64,000 nt of DNA from Scandinavium manionii (GTDB lineage Bacteria; Pseudomonadota; Gammaproteobacteria; Enterobacterales; Enterobacteriaceae): assembly GCF_024764775.1 (NCBI RefSeq), contig NZ_JALIGC010000033.1:124001-188000 (forward strand), written 5' to 3'. The position numbers and the translations under genes were made by a program. Within the stretch, counting starts at the first letter, position 1, and each line of letters starts with the position of its first letter. Below the pieces are notes generated by a model that did not search any database, had not been told where the DNA came from, and saw only the letters and a program-made list of their open reading frames with translations. Of the stretch, positions 1 through 8,041 are shown one piece after another.

Positions 1-12
1 ATATTCTGATGG

Positions 13-471
13 TTAGCCGCGATTTGGGTGATTCAGAATATGATCTTCCCAGTCGCGCACTTCCGATTCTTGCACCGCAATATGGCGCACCGAAATACGT
101 TCACCGTGCATCGCCGCTTTTGACCCCGTCAACAGCGGGTGCCACGTCGGCAACGGTTTACCTTCCGCCAACAGTCGATACGCGCAGGTGTGCGGCAGCC
201 ACTCAAAGGTCGGCAGATTATCGCGGGTCAGTTTGATGCAATCCGCTTCATATTCGAAACGACGCTCGTAGTTGCGACACTGGCAGGTTTTGATGTTCAG
301 CTGGCGACAGGCGACGTTAGTAAAGTAGATTTCATCACTGTCTTCATCCATCAACTTATGCAGACAGCATTGACCGCAGCCATCGCACAAAGACTCCCAC
401 TCGACGTCGGTCATTTGCTCGAGAGTTTTGCTTTGCCAGAAGGGTGTGTCGCTCATAGGAATGTCCGCCAT
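13..471 (-). CDS. ycgN: YcgN, UPF0260 cysteine-cluster protein
   Basis: This small cytosolic protein of unknown function is 152 residues, close to the 153 of its E. coli homologue. A CDGCGQCC cluster lies near residues 30-37 and further cysteines follow in the CQCRNYERR segment. That pattern is typical of the UPF0260/YkgJ-type families, which are suspected to bind zinc or an iron-sulfur cluster. The first ATG is used by analogy with E. coli; an ATG five codons in (MSDTPFW) is an alternative. It is the last gene of the leftward ycgL-ycgM-ycgN group that backs onto minCDE. Family assignment is firm; function is unknown. Confidence 0.95.
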   Translation of the reverse strand: MADIPMSDTPFWQSKTLEQMTDVEWESLCDGCGQCCLHKLMDEDSDEIYFTNVACRQLNIKTCQCRNYERRFEYEADCIKLTRDNLPTFEWLPHTCAYRLLAEGKPLPTWHPLLTGSKAAMHGERISVRHIAVQESEVRDWEDHILNHPNRG

Positions 472-550
472 TGAAAACCAGGGTGCACCTTATAACCAGT
501 CTGGCAGACGGATGCAAGTTTTGCCGCCCGAGAGGGGCGGCAATTGATGC

Positions 551-1210
551 TTACAGCACGCGGGTCGTGAGGGAATTACCGTTAAAGGAAACGTCCAGCT
601 CATCACCACTGTTCAATGGGCCAACGCCTTCCGGCGTGCCGGTCAGGATAACGTCACCGCTTTTCAGGGTGAAGAAGCGGCTCATGTAGGCAATCAGCGG
701 CACAATTTTGTGGATCATGTCAGCCGTTGTGCCCTGCTGGCGAACTTCACCGTTAATTTTCAGGCCCAGCGGCGTGTTTTGCGGGTCACTGTGGAATTCG
801 CTCGCCGGAATAAATCCGGAAATTGGGCAGGAATTATCAAACCCTTTCGCTTTTTCCCACGGCTGCCCTGCTTTCTTCATCTTGCCCTGAAGGTCACGCA
901 GCGTGAGATCCAGCGCTACGCCATAACCGGCAATCGCTTTCAATACGTGTTCTTCAGTCGCCTGACGCAGCGTGCCGCCAATCAGCACAGCCAGTTCAAC
1001 TTCATGATGCACAGAACCCAGCCCTTCCGGTAACACCAGCGGCTGGCGGATATCGCACAGCGCGGTTTCGGGCTTAATAAACAGTACCGGCTCTTCCGGC
1101 GTGGCACTGCCCATTTCCTGAATATGCTTCGCGTAATTACTGCCTACACAAACCACTTTACTGACCGGGTAATCCAGTAGCGCGCCCTGCCAGTTATGAT
1201 GTTGATACAT
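551..1210 (-). CDS. ycgM: YcgM, fumarylacetoacetate hydrolase family protein
   Basis: This is a 219-residue protein of the FAH superfamily, whose members hydrolyse or decarboxylate beta-diketo acids in the cytosol with a bound divalent metal. The expected metal and active-site motifs are present: VHHEVELAVLIGG near residues 66-78, the LDLTLRD segment, and a C-terminal LTGTPEGVGPL loop. Length matches the E. coli YcgM (about 219). It lies between ycgL and ycgN on the same strand with short gaps and is probably co-transcribed. YcgM-type enzymes have been linked to oxaloacetate tautomerase or acylpyruvate hydrolase chemistry; the substrate cannot be read from the sequence. Confidence 0.95.
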   Translation of the reverse strand: MYQHHNWQGALLDYPVSKVVCVGSNYAKHIQEMGSATPEEPVLFIKPETALCDIRQPLVLPEGLGSVHHEVELAVLIGGTLRQATEEHVLKAIAGYGVALDLTLRDLQGKMKKAGQPWEKAKGFDNSCPISGFIPASEFHSDPQNTPLGLKINGEVRQQGTTADMIHKIVPLIAYMSRFFTLKSGDVILTGTPEGVGPLNSGDELDVSFNGNSLTTRVL

Positions 1211-1229
1211 GCCTGCTCCTGTCGTTGCG

Positions 1230-1505
1230 TTATTGTTTCCCGCTCGCCTGGAGATGTTGCTTGAGTAAATTTTCCGGCGGAGGGGGGATTTGCAGATAAT
1301 AGCCTTGGTCGACTAAGGCCTGCTTGACCTTTTCCAGGTCGGCATTGACCAGTTTTTTACGCCCATCCAGGGGGAGAATCATTGCAAGTTGCGGCTGACC
1401 AAATCCCTTCATTAATTCTTCCGGTACCCGGGAGAAATCGTCCTTTTTTTCGACATATAAGTAAGTTTGATCGCGCTTGGTACTTTTATAGACAACACAA
1501 AACAT
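1230..1505 (-). CDS. ycgL: YcgL, YcgL-domain protein
   Basis: This 91-residue cytosolic protein belongs to the small YcgL family (UPF0745). The N-terminal MFCVVYKSTKRDQTYLYVEKKDDF block and the central FGQPQLAMILPLDGRKKL block are almost the same as in E. coli. The C-terminus ends a few residues earlier than the roughly 97-108-residue E. coli protein. It is the first gene of the leftward ycgLMN group and is divergent from minC, with about 125 bp between the two start codons. The function is not known. Confidence 0.93.
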   Translation of the reverse strand: MFCVVYKSTKRDQTYLYVEKKDDFSRVPEELMKGFGQPQLAMILPLDGRKKLVNADLEKVKQALVDQGYYLQIPPPPENLLKQHLQASGKQ

Positions 1506-1631
1506 GACTTTTACTCTGAATTAGACTGCGGCGACTTGCCTCTCTATATTAGTGACTATAACATGCCCTGTAGTCTTCGGAATATCACCGCAGCTGTGCG
1601 GCCGATAAATTGAAAATTGAGTAAGGCCAGG

Positions 1632-2330
1632 ATGTCAAACACGCCAATCGAACTTAAAGGCAGTAGCTTCACGTTATCAGTGGTTCATTTGCACGAGGCA
1701 AAACCCGAGGTTATTCGTCAGGCGTTAGAAGACAAAATCGCCCAGGCTCCTGCTTTTTTGCGACACGCTCCGGTGGTGGTGAATATCAGCAGTCTGGCTG
1801 AGGTCACCCAATGGAAACCGCTGCAGCAGGCAATTGCTTCCACCGGTTTACGCATCATGGGCGTAAGCGGCTGTAAAAATCCGGAATTAAAAGCGGAGAT
1901 CGACCGCGCGGGCATTCCCTTACTGACTGAAGGGAAAGAGAAAGCCACCCGTGTCGCCCCTGTCGAAGCCCCTGTTCCCTCTCCAATTGTTACCCCTGTC
2001 ACAAAAACGCGATTGATTGATACGCCGGTTCGTTCCGGTCAGCGCATTTATGCACCAAACTGTGATCTGATTGTCACAAGTCATGTGAGTGCGGGCGCTG
2101 AACTCATCGCCGACGGGAACATTCACATCTATGGCATGATGCGTGGACGTGCGCTGGCAGGTGCCAGTGGCGACAGAGAGGCACAAATATTTTGTACCCA
2201 TCTTGCGGCAGAACTGGTGTCTATCGCAGGGGAATACTGGCTGAGTGAGAACATCACCGCCGAATATTATGGCAAAGCGGTGCGTCTGAGACTGGACGAC
2301 GCCGCTTTGACAATTGAACCGTTAAACTAA
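1632..2330 (+). CDS. minC: MinC, septum site-determining inhibitor
   Basis: MinC blocks FtsZ polymerisation away from midcell and is carried to the membrane by MinD. The 232-residue protein has the N-terminal FtsZ-inhibiting domain (about 1-105), a short Pro-rich variable linker and the C-terminal right-handed beta-helix domain (about 125-232) that binds MinD, including the RSGQRIYAPNCDLIV and GNIHIYGMMRGRALAG segments. The ATG reading MSNTPIEL is chosen because it matches the E. coli start and has an AAGG ribosome site 5 bases upstream. An in-frame TTG five codons earlier would add a non-conserved tail. First gene of minCDE. Confidence 0.97.
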   Translation: MSNTPIELKGSSFTLSVVHLHEAKPEVIRQALEDKIAQAPAFLRHAPVVVNISSLAEVTQWKPLQQAIASTGLRIMGVSGCKNPELKAEIDRAGIPLLTEGKEKATRVAPVEAPVPSPIVTPVTKTRLIDTPVRSGQRIYAPNCDLIVTSHVSAGAELIADGNIHIYGMMRGRALAGASGDREAQIFCTHLAAELVSIAGEYWLSENITAEYYGKAVRLRLDDAALTIEPLN

Positions 2331-2352
2331 TCCCTTTTAACAAGGAATTTTT

Positions 2353-3165
2353 ATGGCACGCATTATTGTTGTGACTTCGGGTAAAGGGGGCGTTGGCAAG
2401 ACCACCTCCAGCGCGGCCATCGCTACTGGTTTGGCCCAGAAGGGAAAGAAAACTGTCGTTATCGATTTTGACATCGGCCTGCGTAACCTTGACTTAATCA
2501 TGGGCTGCGAACGCCGTGTGGTTTACGATTTCGTGAACGTGATTCAGGGCGATGCCACGCTTAATCAGGCACTGATTAAAGATAAGCGTACCGAAAATCT
2601 CTATATTCTTCCGGCTTCTCAGACCCGCGACAAAGACGCCCTGACCTACGAGGGTGTTGAAAAAGTGCTGGATGAGCTGAAGAAGATGGACTTCGACTTC
2701 ATCGTCTGCGATTCCCCGGCGGGTATCGAAACCGGTGCGCTGATGGCGCTGTACTTCGCTGACGAAGCGGTTATCACCACTAACCCGGAAGTCTCGTCCG
2801 TACGTGACTCCGACCGTATTCTCGGTATTCTGGCGTCGAAATCTCGCCGTGCGGAGAAAGGTGAAGACCCAATTAAAGAACATCTTCTGTTGACCCGTTA
2901 CAATCCGGGCCGCGTCAGCAGAGGCGACATGCTTAGCATGGAAGATGTGCTGGAAATTCTGCGCATTAAACTGGTTGGCGTGATCCCGGAGGATCAGTCA
3001 GTACTTCGCGCCTCAAACCAGGGGGAACCGGTTATTCTGGATGCCGAAGCCGACGCGGGCAAAGCCTACGCCGACACGGTAGATCGTCTGCTGGGAGAAG
3101 AACGTCCTTTCCGCTTCATCGAAGAAGAGAAGAAAGGTTTCCTCAAACGCCTGTTCGGAGGATAA
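2353..3165 (+). CDS. minD: MinD, membrane-associated cell-division ATPase
   Basis: MinD is the ATPase that dimerises on the inner membrane when ATP-bound, recruits MinC and oscillates pole to pole under MinE control. All expected elements are visible: the deviant Walker A motif GKGGVGKTT at residues 10-18, the switch I and II regions (DFDIGLRNLD and CDSPAGIE), and the C-terminal amphipathic membrane-targeting helix ending KKGFLKRLFGG. At 270 residues it has the family length. A GGA-containing ribosome site precedes the ATG, and the gene is 22 bp after minC and 3 bp before minE in one operon. Confidence 0.98.
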   Translation: MARIIVVTSGKGGVGKTTSSAAIATGLAQKGKKTVVIDFDIGLRNLDLIMGCERRVVYDFVNVIQGDATLNQALIKDKRTENLYILPASQTRDKDALTYEGVEKVLDELKKMDFDFIVCDSPAGIETGALMALYFADEAVITTNPEVSSVRDSDRILGILASKSRRAEKGEDPIKEHLLLTRYNPGRVSRGDMLSMEDVLEILRIKLVGVIPEDQSVLRASNQGEPVILDAEADAGKAYADTVDRLLGEERPFRFIEEEKKGFLKRLFGG

Positions 3166-3168
3166 GTT

Positions 3169-3438
3169 ATGGCATTACTCGACTTTTTTCTCTCACGAAA
3201 AAAGAACACCGCCAACATCGCGAAAGAACGTTTACAGATTATTGTTGCGGAACGTCGCCGCAGTGACGCTGAACCACATTATTTGCCGCAGCTCAGGAAG
3301 GATATTCTTGATGTTATCTGCAAATACATTCAGATCGATCCCGAAATGGTGACGGTACAGCTTGAGCAAAAAGATGGGGATATCTCGATACTTGAGCTCA
3401 ACGTGACGCTGCCAGAAGCGGAAGAATCGAAATCGTAA
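3169..3438 (+). CDS. minE: MinE, division topological specificity factor
   Basis: MinE stimulates MinD ATPase activity and displaces MinC, which restricts division to midcell. The 89-residue protein shows the membrane-targeting N-terminus (MALLDFFL), the anti-MinCD helix (about residues 13-31) and the C-terminal dimerisation domain. It is one residue longer than E. coli MinE, ending EESKS rather than EELK. The start overlaps the minD ribosome-binding context with only 3 bp between genes, so translation is probably coupled. A strong hairpin terminator follows within 20 bp. Confidence 0.97.
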   Translation: MALLDFFLSRKKNTANIAKERLQIIVAERRRSDAEPHYLPQLRKDILDVICKYIQIDPEMVTVQLEQKDGDISILELNVTLPEAEESKS

Positions 3439-3457
3439 GTACGATGCGGTAAAAAAG

Positions 3458-3483
3458 AAAACCCCGAAATTCGGGGTTTTTTA
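3458..3483. terminator. minCDE / rnd convergent terminator
   Basis: The arms ACCCCGAA and TTCGGGGT pair with a very short loop and are flanked by an A-rich 5' side and a T-run on the 3' side. It can therefore stop minCDE rightward and also rnd transcripts arriving leftward. Confidence 0.9.
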
Positions 3484-3547
3484 TTGGGTTCGATTTCGGT
3501 TTTACATCGGCTGATGCCCTCTCCCGCCATGGGAGGGGGCATAGGCG

Positions 3548-4678
3548 TTATGCGCGTGGGTGCTTTTCCAGCAGCGGTTTCAGACTTTCAGTCATCATTT
3601 CGCCACGCCAGCCGGACACCAGCTCAGGTAATCCGTTCTGCGGTTTCAACTGCCAGTGCCAGTTCAGCAGTTGGTTAATCTGACGACGAGACGCCATAAG
3701 CTCGACGCTGACGCCCTTCTCTTTGCTCACTTCCTGCACCAGGGCTTTAATCTCTTTGAACAGCGTGCGGTAGCCCGGCATATCCATCAGGTTCAGCAGC
3801 GGCTCCGGCAGTGCGTCTTCAGGTAGCTCTTTGGCTTTTTCAACCAGGCTCACCAGCGTTTTACCGTGGAAACGGATCTCGCTGCCCGAAAGTCCAAGGC
3901 TGTCGAGTTCACCCATGCTGCCCGGCATATAACGCGCCACGGCCCACAAATGTTCTTCACGCACCACGAAATTCACCGCCATGTTGCGATCGCGCGCTTT
4001 ACGCAGACGCCAGTCCGCCAACAGCTTCAGGCAGGCTAACTGGCGCGTACGCAGCTGCCAGGCATTGGTGATATCGCGCCAGGCTTCTGCCGGGTCAACC
4101 ACTTCCTGACGGCGCTGCTGCATCAGGCGGCACTCGTCTAACGCCGCAGGCAGCCAGCCACTGGAATCAGTTTCTGCCAGCAGTTTGATGGCGATCGGCA
4201 GCAAATACCAGACGTCAGCCGCCGCATAGTCACACTGACGTTCTGTCAACGGGCGCGCCAGCCAGTCAGTGCGGGATTCGCTCTTATCGAGCGCAATGCC
4301 GGTGTATTCCTCGACCATCGCCGCAAAGCCCCATGACATTGGACGACCGCAAAACGCCGCCAGAATTTGCGTGTCGATGAGCGGCTCAGGCAGCTTGCCG
4401 AAGGTGTTGAGAAACACTTCGAGATCTTCGCTGCCCGCGTGCAAATATTTGGTGACATTTTTGTCGAGCATCAGCTCTTTGAATGGACGCCAGTCGGTGA
4501 TGGTTAGTGGGTCAATCAGCACCACCGTTTCGCCATCGAACATCTGGATCAGGCCAAGCTGCGGGTAATAGGTTCGGGTGCGGACAAATTCGGTGTCCAG
4601 CGCAATGGCATGAGCGTTGCGGGCCGCATCACAGGCGGCCTTGAGCGCAGCGTCCTCGGTGATCATCTGATAATTCAA
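3548..4678 (-). CDS. rnd: RNase D
   Basis: RNase D is a 3'-to-5' exoribonuclease that trims tRNA precursors and other small RNAs. The 376-residue protein has the DEDDy exonuclease domain first (DTEFVRTRTYYPQ at about 26-38, HAGSEDLEV, and the YAAADVWYL motif with the catalytic Tyr) and then two HRDC domains. The start is taken at a UUG codon reading MNYQMI, because the E. coli enzyme is known to start at UUG at the same place. The open frame continues 37 codons upstream, but that part runs back through the fadD terminator and is not conserved. Last gene of the yoaA-tsaB-yeaY-fadD-rnd run. Confidence 0.95.
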   Translation of the reverse strand: MNYQMITEDAALKAACDAARNAHAIALDTEFVRTRTYYPQLGLIQMFDGETVVLIDPLTITDWRPFKELMLDKNVTKYLHAGSEDLEVFLNTFGKLPEPLIDTQILAAFCGRPMSWGFAAMVEEYTGIALDKSESRTDWLARPLTERQCDYAAADVWYLLPIAIKLLAETDSSGWLPAALDECRLMQQRRQEVVDPAEAWRDITNAWQLRTRQLACLKLLADWRLRKARDRNMAVNFVVREEHLWAVARYMPGSMGELDSLGLSGSEIRFHGKTLVSLVEKAKELPEDALPEPLLNLMDMPGYRTLFKEIKALVQEVSKEKGVSVELMASRRQINQLLNWHWQLKPQNGLPELVSGWRGEMMTESLKPLLEKHPRA

Positions 4679-4703
4679 TCTGTATTCTCTATGGTTTGCG
4701 CCC

Positions 4704-4729
4704 ATAAAAAACGCCGGCTTAACCGGCGT
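4704..4729 (-). terminator. fadD terminator / rnd leader stem-loop with U-tract
   Basis: In the leftward direction the arms ACGCCGG and CCGGCGT form a GC-rich hairpin followed by six U residues, about 26 nt upstream of the rnd UUG start. It ends fadD transcription. In E. coli a U-rich tract at this position of the rnd message was reported to be needed for its translation, so the element probably has a second role in the rnd leader. Confidence 0.85.
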
Positions 4730-4751
4730 CTGGAGGCGACTCACGCGTAGT

Positions 4752-6437
4752 TCAGGCTTTATTGTCGCCTTTACCGCGCGCTTCGTCACGTAGTTCTCGT
4801 CGCAAAATCTTTCCGACGTTCGATTTCGGCAGCTCAGTGCGGAACTCCACCAGCTTCGGCACCTTGTAACCGGTCAGGTGGCGACGACAGAAGGTAATCA
4901 GCGCTTCATCGGTCAACGACGGGTCTTTTTTGACCACGAAGATTTTGACCGCTTCGCCGCTGCTGCCGGACGGCACGCCGACCGCAGCCACTTCCTGTAC
5001 GCCAGAATGCTGCATCACCACGTCCTCGATTTCATTCGGATAGACGTTAAAACCAGAGACCAGAATCATGTCTTTCTTACGATCGACAATGCGCAGAAAG
5101 CCCTCTTCGTCCATTACCGCGATATCACCGGTGTACAGCCAGCCGTCTTTGATGATTTCATCGGTGCCGTCGGGGCGCTGCCAATAGCCGAGCATCACCT
5201 GCGGGCCTTTTACGCACAGCTCGCCCGGTTCACCCGGTGCGACTTCGTTGTTATCGTCATCCACCAGCTTCACTTCTGTGGACGGCACCGGCAGACCAAT
5301 GCTGCCGCTGTGGTAATCGATGTCGTGTGGGTTCACGCTCACCAGCGGCGCACATTCGGTCAGGCCGTAACCTTCCAGCAAATAACGCCCGGTGAGTTTG
5401 ACCCAGCGTTCGGCAACCGCTTGTTGCACTGGCATCCCACCGCCCGCCGACAGGCGCATGGTGGAGAAATCCAGCTGCTGGAACTCTTTATTGTTCAGTA
5501 GCGCGTTGAACAAGGTATTTACCCCGGTCATGGCGGTGAACGGATATTTCGCCAGCTCTTTTACCAGCCCCGGAATATCACGCGGGTTGGTTATCAGCAG
5601 GTTCTGGCCGCCGAGTTCAATAAACAGCAGACAGTTCATGGTCAGTGCGAAAATGTGATACAGCGGCAGCGCGGTGACCACCACTTCTTTGCCCGGCCGG
5701 AACAGCGGCCCGTAAGTGGCGTGTACCTGGGCCAGGTTCGCCAGCATGTTGCGGTGGGTTAGCATCGCGCCTTTGGCAACGCCAGTAGTGCCGCCAGTAT
5801 ATTGCAGGAAGGCTAAATCGTCTGACACCACAACCGGTTTGATGTATTGCATCCGGTAACCCTGCTGTAATGCGCTGCGGAAAGAGAGCGCATCCGGCAG
5901 ATGGTATTTCGGCACCAGACGTTTGACATATTTGACGACAAAGTTAACCAATGTGCCTTTGGCGGTAGAAAGCTGATCGCCCATGCGGGTGAGGATTACG
6001 TGCTTCACTTGGGTTTTCTCGACAACTTTTTCCAGCGTGTGGGCAAAGTTGGAGACAATCACAATCGCGCTGGCACCGCTGTCGTTGAGCTGGTGCTCCA
6101 GCTCGCGCGGCGTATACAGTGGGTTGACGTTGACCACAATCATCCCCGCACGCAATATGCCGAACAATGCCACCGGGTACTGCAACAGGTTAGGCATCAT
6201 CAGTGCGACACGGTCGCCCTTTTGCAGGCCCAGGCCCTGCTGGAGATACGCGGCGAAGGCGCGACTGCGCTCTTCGAGCTTACGGAACGTCATCACCTCA
6301 CCCATGTTAATAAACGCGGGCTGGTCTGCGTAGCGGGTTGTCGCCTGTTCGAACAAATCTACCAGGGATTGATAACGGTCAGGATCAATCTCCGCCGGAA
6401 CATCGGCGGGATAGCGGTTAAGCCAAACCTTTTTCAA
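4752..6437 (-). CDS. fadD: Long-chain-fatty-acid-CoA ligase FadD
   Basis: FadD is the inner-membrane-associated acyl-CoA synthetase that activates fatty acids for beta-oxidation and couples their uptake. At 561 residues it equals E. coli FadD. The ATP/AMP-binding motif YTGGTTGVAKG lies near residues 213-223, and the fatty-acid signature DGWLYTGDIAVMDEEG lies near 430-445, followed by the DRKKDMI motif. The start is the UUG reading MKKVWLNRYP, preceded by GAGGTGA at good spacing and identical to the E. coli start. Upstream in-frame ATG codons would add a tail that crosses the promoter. A FadR-like operator lies about 75 bp upstream. Confidence 0.97.
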   Translation of the reverse strand: MKKVWLNRYPADVPAEIDPDRYQSLVDLFEQATTRYADQPAFINMGEVMTFRKLEERSRAFAAYLQQGLGLQKGDRVALMMPNLLQYPVALFGILRAGMIVVNVNPLYTPRELEHQLNDSGASAIVIVSNFAHTLEKVVEKTQVKHVILTRMGDQLSTAKGTLVNFVVKYVKRLVPKYHLPDALSFRSALQQGYRMQYIKPVVVSDDLAFLQYTGGTTGVAKGAMLTHRNMLANLAQVHATYGPLFRPGKEVVVTALPLYHIFALTMNCLLFIELGGQNLLITNPRDIPGLVKELAKYPFTAMTGVNTLFNALLNNKEFQQLDFSTMRLSAGGGMPVQQAVAERWVKLTGRYLLEGYGLTECAPLVSVNPHDIDYHSGSIGLPVPSTEVKLVDDDNNEVAPGEPGELCVKGPQVMLGYWQRPDGTDEIIKDGWLYTGDIAVMDEEGFLRIVDRKKDMILVSGFNVYPNEIEDVVMQHSGVQEVAAVGVPSGSSGEAVKIFVVKKDPSLTDEALITFCRRHLTGYKVPKLVEFRTELPKSNVGKILRRELRDEARGKGDNKA

Positions 6438-6509
6438 TGGATCACCTCTGAAATGAGAATTCGTCGTCATCACAACCCCTGTCAATAAACAAGTTATTAA
6501 CAACATCTT

Positions 6510-6526
6510 AACTTATCGTACCAGTT
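6510..6526 (-). promoter_or_regulatory. FadR operator of fadD
   Basis: Read on the fadD strand, the 17 bases AACTGGTACGATAAGTT closely resemble the FadR consensus (AACTGGTCNGACCNGTT) and the FadR site remembered for E. coli fadD. The position, 70-90 bp upstream of the UUG start, fits repression of the promoter that is relieved by long-chain acyl-CoA. No binding data are available here. Confidence 0.75.
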
Positions 6527-6652
6527 TATTAATTATACGAATTTAAGGTTGCGAAGCGCGTCACTATTTATTTTTATGACTCTCGGAAGTCCTTTCCGAC
6601 AAAAAGAAACAGCGGACTCGCCGCTGTTAATTTAATTTTGTAAAACAACAGG

Positions 6653-7240
6653 TTATTCGGTGACGATAGTCTGCACCTGAGCCGGGCCTGGGTTATACCA
6701 CCCCCAACCGCCGTAGCCATAACCATGACGCCACGGATGTGGGCCGCCCCAGTACGGGTCAATCGGTTCCGGCGGCATCACAACCTGTTGGGTCACCCGC
6801 CAGCGTTTAAAACCATTAGCCTGCATCACCATGTAAGTGTAATTGCTGTCGCCAATTTTCCCTTTCGCGGTGCCGGTAATCGGCCCGACGACGGTTACTA
6901 ACTGGTTACGGAAATCGACAGGATCGAGGAAGCCATTCACATCGGCGTAAATACGGCCCCGGGAAGGGTCGCTCAGACTTGGGCGCGCGCCTTCATCCAG
7001 CGGCACGGTCGCAATTTCGAGGCGGGTTTTACCCTGCTCGTTTTTGACACTAACCACTTTGCCGCCAAAACGGGCTTCCTGGCCGACGTACAGCTGCGGC
7101 GCAGCCATCACGCGGGATAAGTCCTGCTGCGGGGTTGGGCTGCTGCCTTTAATGGCGTCCGGAACCGTGACGCATCCACTCAGCGCGGCGATGACCAGTC
7201 CAGCCAGTAAACCTTGTACGACCTGTTTGCGACTCGCCAT
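6653..7240 (-). CDS. yeaY: YeaY, Slp-family outer-membrane lipoprotein
   Basis: This is a 195-residue lipoprotein of the Slp (starvation lipoprotein) family. A signal peptide with a hydrophobic core ends in the lipobox LSGC, placing the lipidated Cys at residue 23; Val and Thr follow it, consistent with outer-membrane sorting. The Slp-type domain covers about residues 30-165. The tail is rich in Gly, Trp and Tyr (HGYGYGGWGWYNPG). It sits between tsaB and fadD in the same leftward series. In E. coli yeaY is a sigma-E-dependent gene; no promoter was assigned here. Function is unknown. Confidence 0.94.
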   Translation of the reverse strand: MASRKQVVQGLLAGLVIAALSGCVTVPDAIKGSSPTPQQDLSRVMAAPQLYVGQEARFGGKVVSVKNEQGKTRLEIATVPLDEGARPSLSDPSRGRIYADVNGFLDPVDFRNQLVTVVGPITGTAKGKIGDSNYTYMVMQANGFKRWRVTQQVVMPPEPIDPYWGGPHPWRHGYGYGGWGWYNPGPAQVQTIVTE

Positions 7241-7278
7241 GAAGCGACTCCTTAATTCTCAGTTATATAAACTAAGAT

Positions 7279-7974
7279 TCATTCCCGGCCAGGAAGTTTC
7301 TTCCATGCCACGGTGTTACGCAAATAAACCGGTTCAGCCTGCTCTACGACAACGGTTTTGTGCGCAGCGTACAGCTGACACGCCAGCGGCAACATATCTT
7401 CTGCGGCAGGCAACAGCACATCGCCATCGACCAGTGTCACCGGTGTATCGTTTGCCATATCCGGCCATGCCTGCCAGCCCGTACCCACAGTAGCCCACTC
7501 ACCGTCGAGCTGCTTCAACCGTTCGTTAACGGCTTCGGGTTTCAGTACCGCTTCCGTCGCTTCTCCGTGCCAGATACCCTGCGCATCGCGCTGATATTCG
7601 GCCCAGTAAACTTCGCCCATACGCGCGTCAATCGCCGCCAGCACGCATGTTGCACCGGTTTTACGCCATGCACCCTGCGCCATGGTGGCCAGCGTCGATA
7701 CACCGATCATTGGCAGATTTGCACCCAGTGCCAGCCCCTGCGCAATACCAATTCCGATACGCACGCCGGTAAAGCTGCCTGGCCCACGGCCATACGCCAG
7801 CGCGTCGAGCTCAGTCAGCGTGGTGCCGGTTTCGGTCAGAATATCCTGCACAATCGGCAGAATACGTTGGGTATGTTCGCGGGGACAAAGCTCGAAATGA
7901 GACGTCGTCGTACCGTCGTTCCACAAAGCCGCAGAACAGGCTTCTGTGGCGGTATCAATAGCCAGAATTCGCAT
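7279..7974 (-). CDS. tsaB: TsaB, tRNA t6A modification partner
   Basis: TsaB (YeaZ) is the non-catalytic ASKHA-fold partner of TsaD in making N6-threonylcarbamoyladenosine at position 37 of ANN-decoding tRNAs. The 231-residue protein begins with the phosphate-loop-like MRILAIDTATEACSAAL and carries the conserved GPGSFTGVRIG motif near residues 69-79. It is essential in E. coli as the scaffold of the TsaB-TsaD-TsaE complex. The gene lies 67 bp downstream of yoaA and upstream of yeaY, the same order as in E. coli. Confidence 0.97.
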   Translation of the reverse strand: MRILAIDTATEACSAALWNDGTTTSHFELCPREHTQRILPIVQDILTETGTTLTELDALAYGRGPGSFTGVRIGIGIAQGLALGANLPMIGVSTLATMAQGAWRKTGATCVLAAIDARMGEVYWAEYQRDAQGIWHGEATEAVLKPEAVNERLKQLDGEWATVGTGWQAWPDMANDTPVTLVDGDVLLPAAEDMLPLACQLYAAHKTVVVEQAEPVYLRNTVAWKKLPGRE

Positions 7975-8041
7975 AGGAGGTTGCGCTCTTGCAATAGGGG
8001 GTCAACAAAATGGCGCGCATCTTACCACAGTTCGTCACAAA

